A stretch of 64,000 nt of DNA, taken from contig NZ_CP108106.1 of NCBI RefSeq assembly GCF_041435195.1, forward strand, positions 558,001 through 622,000, in the 5' to 3' direction. The position numbers and the translations under genes are program-made. The notes under the pieces are model-generated. The model searched no databases, was not told where the DNA came from, and saw only the letters and a program-made list of their open reading frames with translations. Shown here in pieces: positions 16,620-25,214 of this stretch (within the stretch, counting starts at the first letter, position 1; each line of letters opens with the position of its first letter). Origin of the DNA: Streptomyces sp. NBC_00224 (GTDB lineage Bacteria; Actinomycetota; Actinomycetes; Streptomycetales; Streptomycetaceae).

Positions 16620-17635
16620 TTTCCGGGCTCCTGCGGCTCGATCGGCTGCTGTCGCACGATCGACTTCTCGGTGAGCGGCTCGGTGAGCGGCTCGGTGAGC
16701 GGCTCGGTGAGCGGCTCGGTGAGGGAGAGGAAGGCGGTTTCGAGCGGCGAGGCCACTGGGGCGAGCTCGCGCAGCGCGATGTCCGCGTGGACGAGCCGCC
16801 TCACCAACTCGTCGAGGGCAGGCACCAGGGCGCGCACGACGAGCACGCCGGAGTCGCGTCGCCCCTCGGCGTCGTCGACGGTCCGGGTCCCGTCCGTCTC
16901 GTCCGCCAGCAGCCGGGCAGCCGACGGGTCGGAGGTGATGAGCCGGTAGTCGAGTTCACGGTTCTCGGCGGCGAGCTTGCCGAGCGGGCCGGAGAAGACG
17001 ACCCGTCCGGTGGCGAGGATCGTGACCTCGGAGCACAGCGCTTCGACGTCGTCCATGCGGTGGCTGGAGAGCACGACGCTGGTTCCGTCGGCGGCGAGCC
17101 GGGTCAGGACACCGTGCACGTGTCTCTTTCCTGCCGGGTCGAGGCCGTTGGCCGGTTCGTCGAGGACGAGCAGCCGGGGCTTGGTGAGCAAGGCGGCGGC
17201 GAGCCCGAGCCGCTGGCGCATACCGAGGGAGAAGCCGCGGGCCCGGTCGTCGGCGACATCGGTGAGCCCGACCTCGTCGAGCACGTCGTCGATCCCCGCC
17301 GTCCGCGCGTCGTGGCCGCGCAGAGCTGCCAGGGCGGCGAGGTTCTGCCGGGCGGTGAGCGAGGGGTAGAGGCCGGGTCCGTCCACGAAGCCGGCGACCC
17401 CGTCGGGAGCGGCGAGCTCGCGCCCGACCGGCGTCCCCAGGATCTCCAGCCGGCCACTGTCGGCGACGGCCAGTCCCAGCAGAAGCCCGAGCAAGGTCGT
17501 CTTGCCCGCGCCGTTCGGTCCGACCAGGCCATGGATCTGCCCCTGCGCCACATCCAGATCGACGCCGTCGAGTGCGATGACGTCGCCGAAACACTTGGTG
17601 ATCCCACGGGCCTGCAGCGCCGGCAGTGTGTCCAT
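16616..17635 (-). CDS. ABC transporter ATP-binding protein
   Basis: A 339-residue nucleotide-binding subunit. It shows Walker A (GPNGAGKTT), the signature region (FSLGMRQRLGLAAALL), Walker B (RLLVLDEPANGLDP) and the switch His (VVLSSHRMDD), so it should be active. The C terminus after about residue 310 is a tandem LTEP tetrapeptide repeat (see 16667-16726). ATG 17635 is preceded by AGAAGGG; the frame is open further upstream to 17815 but that stretch is not domain-like. It forms an operon with the permease and the secreted phosphoesterase; the natural substrate is unknown. Confidence 0.85.
   Translation of the reverse strand: MDTLPALQARGITKCFGDVIALDGVDLDVAQGQIHGLVGPNGAGKTTLLGLLLGLAVADSGRLEILGTPVGRELAAPDGVAGFVDGPGLYPSLTARQNLAALAALRGHDARTAGIDDVLDEVGLTDVADDRARGFSLGMRQRLGLAAALLTKPRLLVLDEPANGLDPAGKRHVHGVLTRLAADGTSVVLSSHRMDDVEALCSEVTILATGRVVFSGPLGKLAAENRELDYRLITSDPSAARLLADETDGTRTVDDAEGRRDSGVLVVRALVPALDELVRRLVHADIALRELAPVASPLETAFLSLTEPLTEPLTEPLTEPLTEKSIVRQQPIEPQEPGK
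16667..16726 (-). repeat. 12-bp tandem repeat inside the ABC ATPase gene
   Basis: Five consecutive copies of ctcggtgagcgg (four exact, the last with changes) encode LTEP repeats near the C terminus. As a multiple of three it changes protein length without breaking the frame, so copy number is likely to vary between strains. Confidence 0.9.
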
Positions 17636-17649
17636 GAATCCCTTCTTCC

Positions 17650-18009
17650 AGAAGAACCCCCAACAGAACATAGAGACGACACAAGACGCGGGCAGGGTAG
17701 GCCAGTTGAAGCCACAAGGAACGGAAGGAGACCGGCACCTGACGCACCGACAGCGAACGGGATCCAGCGCCGGAGATCCCGCGGAACGCCGACAGTCCGC
17801 GGCCGGAACGACCACGGACTGTAGGTCTGTGCACGCGGGTCATGTGGGGACCCGCGCGGGAGGTACGGAGGTCAGTGAGCGTCTTCAGCGGTAGCCCTCC
17901 AGTGTGAGAGGTCGCTAAGTCCGATCTCCCTCGGTTCGTGATCGCTCGATCGTGGTACGGATCGTCGCGCAGGCCGCCTGCTGGGCATGTCCATGTTGAG
18001 GTGCGAGGC
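17650..18009. other. intergenic stretch upstream of the ABC operon
   Basis: No gene is supported. It should contain the promoter of the minus-strand ABC operon and the left edge of the insertion relic that follows. I could not define either precisely. Confidence 0.4.
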
Positions 18010-18430
18010 ATGGAGCGAGAGCCGTACCTCAGCGACTTATCGGACGAGCAGTGGGCGTGGATCGAGCCGATGGTCACGGCCTGGAAGCAGGACAGGGGGG
18101 CGCGGTCGGCGACCGGGGGGACCCCGGGGCCTCCGATCTGAGGGAGGTCGTGAATGCGATCTTCTATCAGAACCGGACGGGCTGTCAGTGGCGCTATCCG
18201 CCCCATGACTTCCCGGCCTGGTCGGCGGTGTCCTACTACTTCGGCCTGTGGCGCGAGTTCGGGCTTGACCAGCGGATTCAGGAACTCCTGCGCTGCTGCC
18301 AGGTGCGGGAGAGAGCCCGGCGATTAGAGGACCCGTCCCCCCGTGATCATCGACACCCAGTCCGTGCGCGCGGCCGCGGGTGTCCCGAAGACCACGACGG
18401 GACTGGACCCTCGATCGCGAACATGGCCCG
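18010..18430 (+). pseudogene. IS5-family transposase, N-terminal relic with frameshift
   Basis: ATG 18010 starts MEREPYLSDLSDEQWAWIEP, the usual N terminus of Streptomyces IS5-family transposases. After a frame change in a G-rich run near 18090-18125 it continues SDLREVVNAIFYQNRTGCQW, RYPPHDFPAWSAVSYYFGLW and REFGLDQRIQELLR; a further frame change gives VIIDTQSVRAAAGVPKTTTG, which contains the first catalytic Asp of the DDE triad. Homology stops near 18430, so the C-terminal half is lost. Not functional. Confidence 0.8.
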
Positions 18431-18481
18431 TCGTCTCACCACACCCGCCCCCACCTGGCGCGACAGCCTCGGGCTGGCCGC

Positions 18482-18883
18482 GTGAACGTCATCGAGCTCC
18501 TGGCAGACCTCCAGGCCCAGCACGACGAGACCACGGCGCGGGCCGGTGAACTACGCGACCAGATCGAGCACTTGACCGCCACCCTGGCCGAGGCCGAGGC
18601 CCGACTCGCGAACCTGGCCACCACCACCCGGAAGGTCATCGCCGAACGCGTCCCACCCGGGACCGAGCCCGACCCACCCGAGACAAACACCGCTTACCAG
18701 GCCATCGTGAACGTCTTCAACCAGCACCCCGGCCAGCCATTCAGAGCCCGTGAGCCGCACGAATTCCTCGGCATGCCCACCGACGAGGCGGCCGTCAACA
18801 TCACCCGCAGCCGCCTCGGACGCCTCACACGCCAGGGCTTCCTCACCCAACCCGGACGAGGCCGCTATCAGAAACGGACTTAA
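18482..18883 (+). CDS. coiled-coil / winged-helix small protein
   Basis: A 133-residue protein with an N-terminal coiled coil (residues about 1-55, ELLADLQAQHDETTARAGEL and RDQIEHLTATLAEAEARLAN), a short linker, then a winged-helix-like domain (AYQAIVNVFNQHPGQPFRAR ... ITRSRLGRLTRQGFLTQPGR). Proteins of this layout recur beside insertion elements in Streptomyces, and truncated copies occur in this window at 6205-6295 and 26046-26261. Function is unknown; DNA binding is likely. The GTG at 18482 starts the coiled coil. Its stop overlaps the convergent acetyltransferase stop by four bases. Confidence 0.6.
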   Translation: MNVIELLADLQAQHDETTARAGELRDQIEHLTATLAEAEARLANLATTTRKVIAERVPPGTEPDPPETNTAYQAIVNVFNQHPGQPFRAREPHEFLGMPTDEAAVNITRSRLGRLTRQGFLTQPGRGRYQKRT

Positions 18884-19473
18884 CGCCGCACTTCGCGGGC
18901 CGGAATCGGCCCAGCCGACAGCCGCCAATCTCGCCTGAGCAACCCGAAGACCCACGAGTCGGATACCTCGCCGTTCACCACGCAGTCTTCCCGCAACGTC
19001 CCTTCCCGCACGAAACCGATCTTCTCCAGGACCCGGGCAGATGCCACGTTGCGCGTATCGGTCTCGGCCTGAACCCGATTCAGGTCCAGCGTGTCGAACG
19101 CCCACTGCAGCACGGCGTGCGCGGCCTCCGTCGCGTAGCCGTGGCCCCACATCGCATCATCGAGGACATAGCCCAACGACGCACTGCGGTAGTCCGGGTT
19201 CCATCCGGTCAGACCGCACCAGCCGACGAAGGCCCCGTCAGAAGCACGGTCGATGGCCACCCGCGCCCCGGTGCCTTCGTCCGCCATCTTCCGGCACATG
19301 TTGATGAAACGATCGGCGCGGGCCCGTTCGGTCCACGGCGGGGAGTCCCAGTAGCGCAGCACGTAGGTGCTGCTGTGCAGCGCGAAGAGGGAGTCCGCGT
19401 CGGCGTCGGTGAAGGGCCGCAGCCGCAGGCGAGCGGTGTGCAGTATCGGGGTGGCCAAAGTCATGCGCACCAT
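18880..19473 (-). CDS. GNAT acetyltransferase, RimJ/RimL type
   Basis: A 197-residue GNAT enzyme with family N terminus LHTARLRLRPFTDADADSLF, motif A region LGYVLDDAMWGHGYATEAAH and motif B NVASARVLEKIGFVREGTLR. The acetyl-CoA loop is present (WGHGYAT, matching x-G-x-G/A), so it is probably active on a protein N terminus or small amine. ATG 19473 or 19464 may be the start (MVRMTLATP); neither has a strong ribosome binding site. It is distinct in sequence from the acetyltransferase at 11882. Confidence 0.85.
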   Translation of the reverse strand: MVRMTLATPILHTARLRLRPFTDADADSLFALHSSTYVLRYWDSPPWTERARADRFINMCRKMADEGTGARVAIDRASDGAFVGWCGLTGWNPDYRSASLGYVLDDAMWGHGYATEAAHAVLQWAFDTLDLNRVQAETDTRNVASARVLEKIGFVREGTLREDCVVNGEVSDSWVFGLLRRDWRLSAGPIPAREVRR

Positions 19474-19615
19474 GTTGCGTCCTCATGGGGCGGGCAGAAC
19501 ACCGAATATCCGATCCCGGTCCGGTCCTCACGACCAAACACCTGCGCCGTGCGCCCGGCCACAAGTTGTGAGTACGCGTACTCGGGCTGAGCCTGTTCCG
19601 TAACCTCTGAACCCG

Positions 19616-20431
19616 TCAGTTCAGCAGGGCAGCCGTGAAAACATCGCGTTGAGCCACCAGCCACCCCTGGATGCGGTCCCAACGTTCCCAACCACCACGC
19701 TCGGACAAGGCCTGGGTGTAGACGGGGTCACCATCGGTCACTCGGTCGGCGACGAAGGCCCGGCAGGATGCGGTGGCCTGTTCGATGACGTCAGGCAGGT
19801 CAGCGCGCTCCTGCGGGGAGAGGCCGTAGCTGTCGGCGAGGATCCGCAGTCGCGTCGGGGCGTCCAGTCCCCCGGGATGGACAGCTGCCGCAGACGCGGG
19901 ATCGAGCATCGGAACCCAGTAGCGGGCGGTCATGGCAACATCCCACACTGCTCGGCCGGGAGCCGCCAAGTCGAAATCGATCAGGGCTACGGCATGGCCA
20001 TCGCGGAAGACGACGTTGTCCGGACACACATCGTTGTGGCACAGCATCGTTCCTCCCGCAGGGTCGGCCAGAGATCGGGGCCACTCGGCGCATGTGTCAA
20101 CCGCGATGGCCGCGCTGGCGTCGTGCAGGCGCCGCAGCAGGCTTCCCACAGACCTCAACGCGGTCTCAGTCATCACCCAGCGCGGATACGGCGGTAGAGC
20201 GACGTTACCGGGGATGTAGGTCAGCTGCTCGCGGCCGTCCGCGGTGAGACGGACCGGCCTCGGCGCTGCGTCGAACCCGTGTTCTGCGAGTGCGAGGAGA
20301 TGAGCGTGGAGGGCGCGCGCGGTGCGCGGCGCCGGGCGTTCCACCACGGCACCGTGGCGGAAGACCGCGCCCTCGTTCATCATGCCACCCACCAGCGCTT
20401 CGCCCTCTGCCATCTCGCCCTCAGTCGTCAT
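19616..20431 (-). CDS. aminoglycoside phosphotransferase (APH) family kinase
   Basis: A 271-residue APH/choline-kinase-fold protein. The catalytic loop is CHNDVCPDNVVFRDG (Brenner-type HxDxxxxN with Asp as base) and the metal-binding motif is LIDFDLAAPGRAVWDVAMTA. The N-lobe is short. Such enzymes phosphorylate aminoglycosides, homoserine, choline or other small molecules; here the substrate is not evident and resistance is only one possibility. The ATG at 20431 (MTTEGEMAEGEALVGG) fits the family; the open frame extends to 20611 but with Arg-rich non-family sequence. Confidence 0.8.
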   Translation of the reverse strand: MTTEGEMAEGEALVGGMMNEGAVFRHGAVVERPAPRTARALHAHLLALAEHGFDAAPRPVRLTADGREQLTYIPGNVALPPYPRWVMTETALRSVGSLLRRLHDASAAIAVDTCAEWPRSLADPAGGTMLCHNDVCPDNVVFRDGHAVALIDFDLAAPGRAVWDVAMTARYWVPMLDPASAAAVHPGGLDAPTRLRILADSYGLSPQERADLPDVIEQATASCRAFVADRVTDGDPVYTQALSERGGWERWDRIQGWLVAQRDVFTAALLN

Positions 20432-20566
20432 GTCGATCACGCTACCGTCAGGTCGATCACGCGTGGGACGGTCCCGAAATGTGCTTCGAACTAGGTCGCT
20501 CACCTGGATATTTACCGGACGCCGGGGCGTCCTTCGCCTGATCATGTGCTCCGACCAAGGACACAC

Positions 20567-20785
20567 GTGACCACGACGAAGGCCGTGAAGGTGAGTTTGC
20601 TGCTTGATCATGTTCCGGGTGAAGCGCTCGCGAAGGCGTCATGCTTCCGGGAGGGCTCATTCGACTGCCTGACCGCGCGCGGGGACGAACTGTTCGACCT
20701 CGCCGACGCGTTGCTGTGCGCGGACGGACCGGCTACGGCGCCGGTGGACCTGACGCTGGTGGCCGGACACCGGCGCGTGTCGGCG
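20567..20785 (+). pseudogene. 5' fragment of a putative transposase (NF041680-like)
   Basis: GTG 20567 begins TTTKAVKVSLLLDHVPGEAL, then CLTARGDELFDLADALLCAD and APVDLTLVAGHRR. This is the N-terminal start of a Streptomyces putative transposase family in which the next residues are usually GHGALYD. The reading is lost after the HRR and the remaining 350 or so residues are absent, so it is a truncated relic. Family name from memory. Confidence 0.6.
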
Positions 20786-21052
20786 TACAAGTGAAGATTC
20801 GTTCATGTGTACGCCGAGAACCCCGACCTACAAAAGCGTTCAACACGGTCAGCCTCCCAGGCACCGCCGACAATCAACCAGCGCAACCACGCCACCCCGT
20901 CACGCTCCTGGAGGCGTACTTCCCGGTGCCGCCTCCCCTTTCGAGAAGCCTCGGCCGATCGGCTGGCTCGATCGGCCGACCGGGCGCTCGTGGCGGCGGT
21001 CCGGAGCGTCGTGCCCCGGCGGTGTCCGGCACGTGGGAGACAGTGGGCCCCA

Positions 21053-21720
21053 TGCCAGAAGCCTTCGCCGGGTCAGGGGCGCCCCGCCGCACCCTCCTGA
21101 CGGCTGTCGCCCTCACCCCGCTCGCGATGGCCGGCTGCTCCGCGGAGGGCCCGACCGCCGCCTCGGCCGACGGCCCGGAACCCGGGCCGAAGGACGCCCT
21201 GATCATGGTGATCCGACCTGCGAAGAAGCTGCACGCCGGGGACACCGGCGAGGACGCGGAGGGCACTGAGGACCCCGGATTACTGGCCGGTCGCGATCGG
21301 CGCCGGGCCGAGGAACTGCACGGGGCTCTTCCCGCCCGTTTAAGGCGCGACGCCGCCCCGCCCCGCGGTCGTCCTTCGCGACCGGCGGACCGGCCGGGGC
21401 CCGCGCCCGCTGCCTCCAGACGGTCGAACCGCTGACCGCCGCCCTGCGCACCCGCGTGCGCGGTGAGCCCGCCGTCGGCGCCGAGGAGGCCCTGGCCCGC
21501 GCCGCGCCAGCCGCCCCCGTGCCCGTCCTCGTCTGCTGGGAACACACCGGCAAGCCTCCCGCCTGATCCAGTCCCTTGGCGTCCACCAGGTGCTCGGCAT
21601 CCCCGCCGCCTAGCCCGACCGCTATGAACTGATGTGGGTGTTCACCCGCCAGCAGGGCCGGTGGAGCTTCCGCAAACTCCGCAGCGCCTGCTGCCAGGGG
21701 ATGCCAAGCACGTCGAGCGT
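21053..21720 (+). pseudogene. decayed lipoprotein gene, possibly histidine-phosphatase-like
   Basis: ATG 21053 starts a lipoprotein signal (RRTLLTAVALTPLAMAGCSA, lipobox MAGC) and continues DALIMVIRPAKKLHAGDTGE. The frame then breaks; further pieces in other frames read ARCLQTVEPLTAALRTRVRG, VPVLVCWEHTGKPPA, LIQSLGVHQVLGIPAA, a TAG where Trp is expected, then PDRYELMWVFTRQQGRWSFR. The order of pieces suggests a secreted phosphoglycerate-mutase/histidine-phosphatase relative with at least two frameshifts and one stop. The family call is tentative. Confidence 0.55.
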
Positions 21721-21758
21721 CGTCCGACGTTCTCCGACCGGCAGAAGGGTGCAGGAAA

Positions 21759-23810
21759 ATGAACGGTGGCGAGCCGACGGCGCCGGCCGAACGAAGGGGC
21801 CGACGCAGCATGGCGCTGTGGTGGGGACCGCGGGTCATGTTCGTCGGCGGCGCCGTGCTGCTCGTCGTGGAGTCGAGCCGCGGAGTGCCCCTCTCGGAAC
21901 TGCGGCTGGCCCTGTACGTCTTCGGTGCCTGCAGTGCCGTCTTCATCGTGCGACAGCTGTGGGTCGGGCATCAGCAAGGGCCAGGCGGAAACCCCCCGCG
22001 CTGGCTGGTGCGCGCCGCCGCGTTCCTGACCGCCGCAGGAGTGCTGGTACTCGTCGCCCCCCTGGCGGGTTTCGAGGGGGACGCCCTGCCGCTGGTCGGC
22101 TCGGTCCTGCTGCTGCTCGGTCTGGGCTGGTTCGTCGAAGCGTGGCGGGGAGCCAAGCTCGGCCAGCAGAGGAACGCCCTCCTGTGGTGGGGTGTGGCCC
22201 TGTGCGCCCTGACCGCAGTGACGGCGATCTCAGCTGCCTTCCTGCTGCCCAAGGCCAAGGGCGGCCTCTTCCTGTCCCTGCTCATCGCCCTCGGCCTGGC
22301 CCTCTTCGTAGCTCTGCCGCTCGGGCTCAACGTCCTGTCCGAGTGGGGAGTGCGCCGACTGCGCCGGCGCAGCTCTGCCGCGGGAGACGACGCCGGTGTC
22401 GGTATCGTCGGGTACTTGGGCATTGCCGGGATCGTCCTGACCGTCCTGGCCGTCGCATATCTGGGGTATCTGGACTGGGTACTGGCCGCGGTCCTCGCCG
22501 CCATGGCGCTGGTGCTGGTGTTGGCCATCGTCTCCAACACGCACGCAGACATCGCCCTCGTCCTCGCGGCGCTCTGCATGCTCGCGGCGGCTCCCCCCGA
22601 GCACCCCACACCACAGGCCCTCCTTCCCGCCGGAGGGCAGCGCGTCCTCGTGGCGATCGGCGACTCCTACATGTCGGGCGAGGGTGCGAGCAGTTACTTC
22701 GAGGGAACCGACGACGGCGGCCGCAACGAATGCCGGCGCTCGCCTTCCGCGTACGCGGTGGGACTCGCCACGGGAGACCGGCGCTTCGACCGCGTGCTGT
22801 TCCTCGCGTGCTCCGGGGCGCGGACCTACAACGTCATCGCGAAAGCCGATGCACGCTTCCTCCAAGTGCAGGAGGGGAGGCCGGGCCCCAAGATCGAAGC
22901 GCAGGGGGACGAGCCGGGTACCCAGATCGATCAACTCACCAGTCAGGCATCCTCGTTCCACCCCGCACTCGTCATCGTGGCGCTGGGAGGCAACGACGCC
23001 GGCTTCGCCATCCTGGGAGAAGCGTGCATCGCGCCCGGCGACTGCGAGGACCAGGAGTCGGCGTTCACAGGCAACCTGCCGAAGGTACGGGGAGCCCTCG
23101 CCGCGACGTTCCGCTCGCTCAGGAAGGCCCTGCCAGCCGACGTGCCCATCGTGGCGGTGCCCTACCCGCAGCCGCTCGCCACAACCGGCAGATGCACCGG
23201 AGTGGCCCTGACGAAGACCGAACGGGGCTTCATCCACCGGTTCGTGGACCAGGTCGACAAGACGATGTCCGACGCCGCGACCGAGGCCAAGGCGGGCATC
23301 GAGTACCTGGCCGAGATGAAGGACAGCCTCAAGGACCACCAGCTCCAGCTGTGCCAGGGGAGGAAAAGCAAGGCCGGTATCAACTTCGTGGACATCGCAT
23401 CGGTCAACGGCCTCACCTCACAGCGGTTCAGCCCGGCCAAGTGGATCCACAACAGCCTCCACCCGAACGAGCGCGGCCACGAAGCCATGCGCGACACCTT
23501 CACCACCTGGCTGAACAACCACCCCGGACTGCTGGAGCATCGCGCGCCCACGGCGCAGGGGCAGACCACGAACCAGGCCCTGCCGGCACCCGAGCCCGAA
23601 TGCAGCATGACCCGCAACGCCGGGAACCCGCACTGTCAGAACCGGATCCGCGCCTGGGAGCTGGAGCAAACCCGCGGGCGCTGGCCGTGGCTGGTGCCCG
23701 TGCTGCTCGCACTGGCCGTTCTGTGGGTCGCGAGCATCGCCGTCTTCAGCCTGCTCCCCGGAAGGAAACCACCCCACAGGGATCCCGCCTCCTCAGCGCA
23801 GGCGAGGTAG
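21759..23810 (+). CDS. membrane-anchored SGNH/GDSL hydrolase
   Basis: A 683-residue protein. The first 290 residues contain about eight hydrophobic segments (for instance VMFVGGAVLLVVESS, FLTAAGVLVLVAPLAGF, LFLSLLIALGLALFVALPLG, VLTVLAVAYLGYLDWVLAAV). A soluble SGNH hydrolase domain follows: block I VLVAIGDSYMSGEGASSYFE with the catalytic Ser, block III VALGGNDAGF, and block V WIHNSLHPNERGHEAM with the Asn/His. Cysteines in the domain suggest it is extracytoplasmic. One C-terminal membrane helix (LVPVLLALAVLWVASIAVFS) closes the protein. It may be an esterase or deacetylase of wall or exported polymer. ATG 21759 has AGGA close upstream. Confidence 0.85.
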   Translation: MNGGEPTAPAERRGRRSMALWWGPRVMFVGGAVLLVVESSRGVPLSELRLALYVFGACSAVFIVRQLWVGHQQGPGGNPPRWLVRAAAFLTAAGVLVLVAPLAGFEGDALPLVGSVLLLLGLGWFVEAWRGAKLGQQRNALLWWGVALCALTAVTAISAAFLLPKAKGGLFLSLLIALGLALFVALPLGLNVLSEWGVRRLRRRSSAAGDDAGVGIVGYLGIAGIVLTVLAVAYLGYLDWVLAAVLAAMALVLVLAIVSNTHADIALVLAALCMLAAAPPEHPTPQALLPAGGQRVLVAIGDSYMSGEGASSYFEGTDDGGRNECRRSPSAYAVGLATGDRRFDRVLFLACSGARTYNVIAKADARFLQVQEGRPGPKIEAQGDEPGTQIDQLTSQASSFHPALVIVALGGNDAGFAILGEACIAPGDCEDQESAFTGNLPKVRGALAATFRSLRKALPADVPIVAVPYPQPLATTGRCTGVALTKTERGFIHRFVDQVDKTMSDAATEAKAGIEYLAEMKDSLKDHQLQLCQGRKSKAGINFVDIASVNGLTSQRFSPAKWIHNSLHPNERGHEAMRDTFTTWLNNHPGLLEHRAPTAQGQTTNQALPAPEPECSMTRNAGNPHCQNRIRAWELEQTRGRWPWLVPVLLALAVLWVASIAVFSLLPGRKPPHRDPASSAQAR

Positions 23811-23864
23811 GGAGCCGAGCAGCTCGCCCGCCGCCAGTGGACCGGCATCGCCGGCCACTTGAAG

Positions 23865-23894
23865 CGTCACCCGGCCACCCGCCGCGGCGTGAAC
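23865..23894. repeat. 30-bp exact repeat, copy 1
   Basis: Identical to 26043-26072 and in the same orientation. In the minus strand it encodes FTPRRVAG and a stop, the ending of the winged-helix gene at 26046-26261, so this is a leftover 3' end of another copy of that gene. The two copies flank the DUF3995/DUF6463/TetR block. Confidence 0.8.
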
Positions 23895-23925
23895 TCACCC
23901 GCGGCCGGCAGCTGTGTGAGCGCCG

Positions 23926-24546
23926 TCAACCAATCCCGGTGACCAGCGAGGCCGAAGACAGGAACAACGCGCCCAGGGCCCCCACGCATCCGTAAACCCG
24001 CACTTCACGCCGGTCATCGTGGCGGCGGACATAGTTCGTGGCGGCCGCGGCGAAGGCCAGGCCGCCGGCAATGAACCACGGCCCCCACAGGTAGAGGTAC
24101 CAGCGGGTCAACCCGGCCAGATCAGGCGCGACTGCGCGCGCCCCGGCCTCGACCAGCATTCCGTGGACAACGAACAGACATCCGTGCCAGACGAGCAGCA
24201 GCGTCGCGCCACCGCCACAGAACACCAGGAGCCGACCCGTCCACGTGCCGCGACGGCGCGTCAGGCCGATACCGACCAACGCCCCGAAAAGCTTCAGAAA
24301 ACCGGTCACCCACAAGACGGCCAGGAACCACGTCACCCGGTCGTCAGCAAGCTTCACCAGCGACGGAGCCACCGTCGACCGCGCGCCGAAGGTGCCACCC
24401 AACGCCCAGAGGAAACTGGGGACCGCGAACAGAAACCCCCATGCCGCAACGGCGAACCCGGGCCACCTGCCCAGACGGAGGCGGAGGCGGAGCGCCCAGC
24501 TCGCGGCCGGACGCACTGGATTGTCCAAAGAATGCTTGCTCGTCAC
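23926..24546 (-). CDS. DUF3995-like membrane protein
   Basis: A 206-residue integral membrane protein with about five hydrophobic segments: WPGFAVAAWGFLFAVPSFLW, WFLAVLWVTGFLKLFGALVG, LLVFCGGGATLLLVWHGCLF, YLYLWGPWFIAGGLAFAAAA and GCVGALGALFLSSASLVTG. The pattern PSFLWALGG and WGPWFIAGG resembles DUF3995 proteins; function unknown. GTG 24546 is favoured because the upstream part of the open frame (to 24741) is Arg/Pro-rich; GGTGGAG precedes it. It lies 217 bases downstream of a DUF6463 gene on the same strand, so both may be controlled by the TetR gene at 25215. Confidence 0.7.
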   Translation of the reverse strand: MTSKHSLDNPVRPAASWALRLRLRLGRWPGFAVAAWGFLFAVPSFLWALGGTFGARSTVAPSLVKLADDRVTWFLAVLWVTGFLKLFGALVGIGLTRRRGTWTGRLLVFCGGGATLLLVWHGCLFVVHGMLVEAGARAVAPDLAGLTRWYLYLWGPWFIAGGLAFAAAATNYVRRHDDRREVRVYGCVGALGALFLSSASLVTGIG

Positions 24547-24763
24547 GGCTCCACCGTTGCCGAACCTCGATGACAGGGCGTCGTCCGCGCGAACGGCCAG
24601 CCCCCCGCCCGGGGGAGCCGCCCTTGGACACGCCAGCGACTGACAGTCAGCGCCGCATCGCCCACACCACAGTCGGATCGATGGCATTGCCCGTGGCCGG
24701 CTCCACAACTCACCCTGAACGGCTGAAGGGTCAAGGAACAAGCTCTGCGCTCAGGAATGGCGC

Positions 24764-25195
24764 TCACGACCGCCGCCCCCTGGACGCAAGAATCAGCAGC
24801 ACAGCCGGCACCAGACCCAGCGGGAACCCCGACGGTCCCAGGATCCACCCGGCCAGCACCACCCAGCCCGCCAGGACCCATCCCACGTAGCGCGGGACCT
24901 CCTGGCCGGTGCGGGCCATCCGCGACAGCAGCAGGCCCAGCAGAATCAGCGGCACCGCGAAGCCGCCCGGCAGCGCCCAGAACAGACGCACCGTCTCGGC
25001 GTGGGTGTCGGGGTCCGCGCCACGCAGCTCGCCCGACAGCCAGCCAGCCCATTCCGACCGGGACTCGACGGCAAAGAGCGCGGTGTGGAGGCCGCCGATG
25101 GACACGGCACTGCGGCCTGCCCACAGGGTCAGGGTGCGGGCACGAGTGCTGCCGCCCGCGGAAGAAGTTTCGATACGTCCAGTTCCGATACTCAT
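24764..25195 (-). CDS. DUF6463 family membrane protein
   Basis: A 143-residue protein with four hydrophobic segments (AVSIGGLHTALFAVESRSEW, LFWALPGGFAVPLILLGLLL, YVGWVLAGWVVLAGWILG, LGLVPAVLLILASRG) matching the short DUF6463 family. Function unknown. ATG 25195 stands only 19 bases from the divergent ATG of the TetR gene, a standard arrangement for a regulator and its target, so repression by that TetR protein is likely. Confidence 0.75.
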   Translation of the reverse strand: MSIGTGRIETSSAGGSTRARTLTLWAGRSAVSIGGLHTALFAVESRSEWAGWLSGELRGADPDTHAETVRLFWALPGGFAVPLILLGLLLSRMARTGQEVPRYVGWVLAGWVVLAGWILGPSGFPLGLVPAVLLILASRGRRS

Positions 25196-25214
25196 GGTTC
25201 CGTATGATGGGGCA
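25196..25214. promoter_or_regulatory. 19-base divergent gap between the DUF6463 and TetR genes
   Basis: Only 19 bases separate the two start codons, so the promoters and the presumed TetR operator must overlap the coding starts. ATACG/CGTAT-type half-sites occur at 25173-25177 and 25201-25205, too weak to define an operator with confidence. Confidence 0.35.

Noticed and set aside
16667..16726. Possible CRISPR array
   Set aside because: The 12-bp units are directly adjacent without spacers and encode LTEP repeats in frame within an ATPase.
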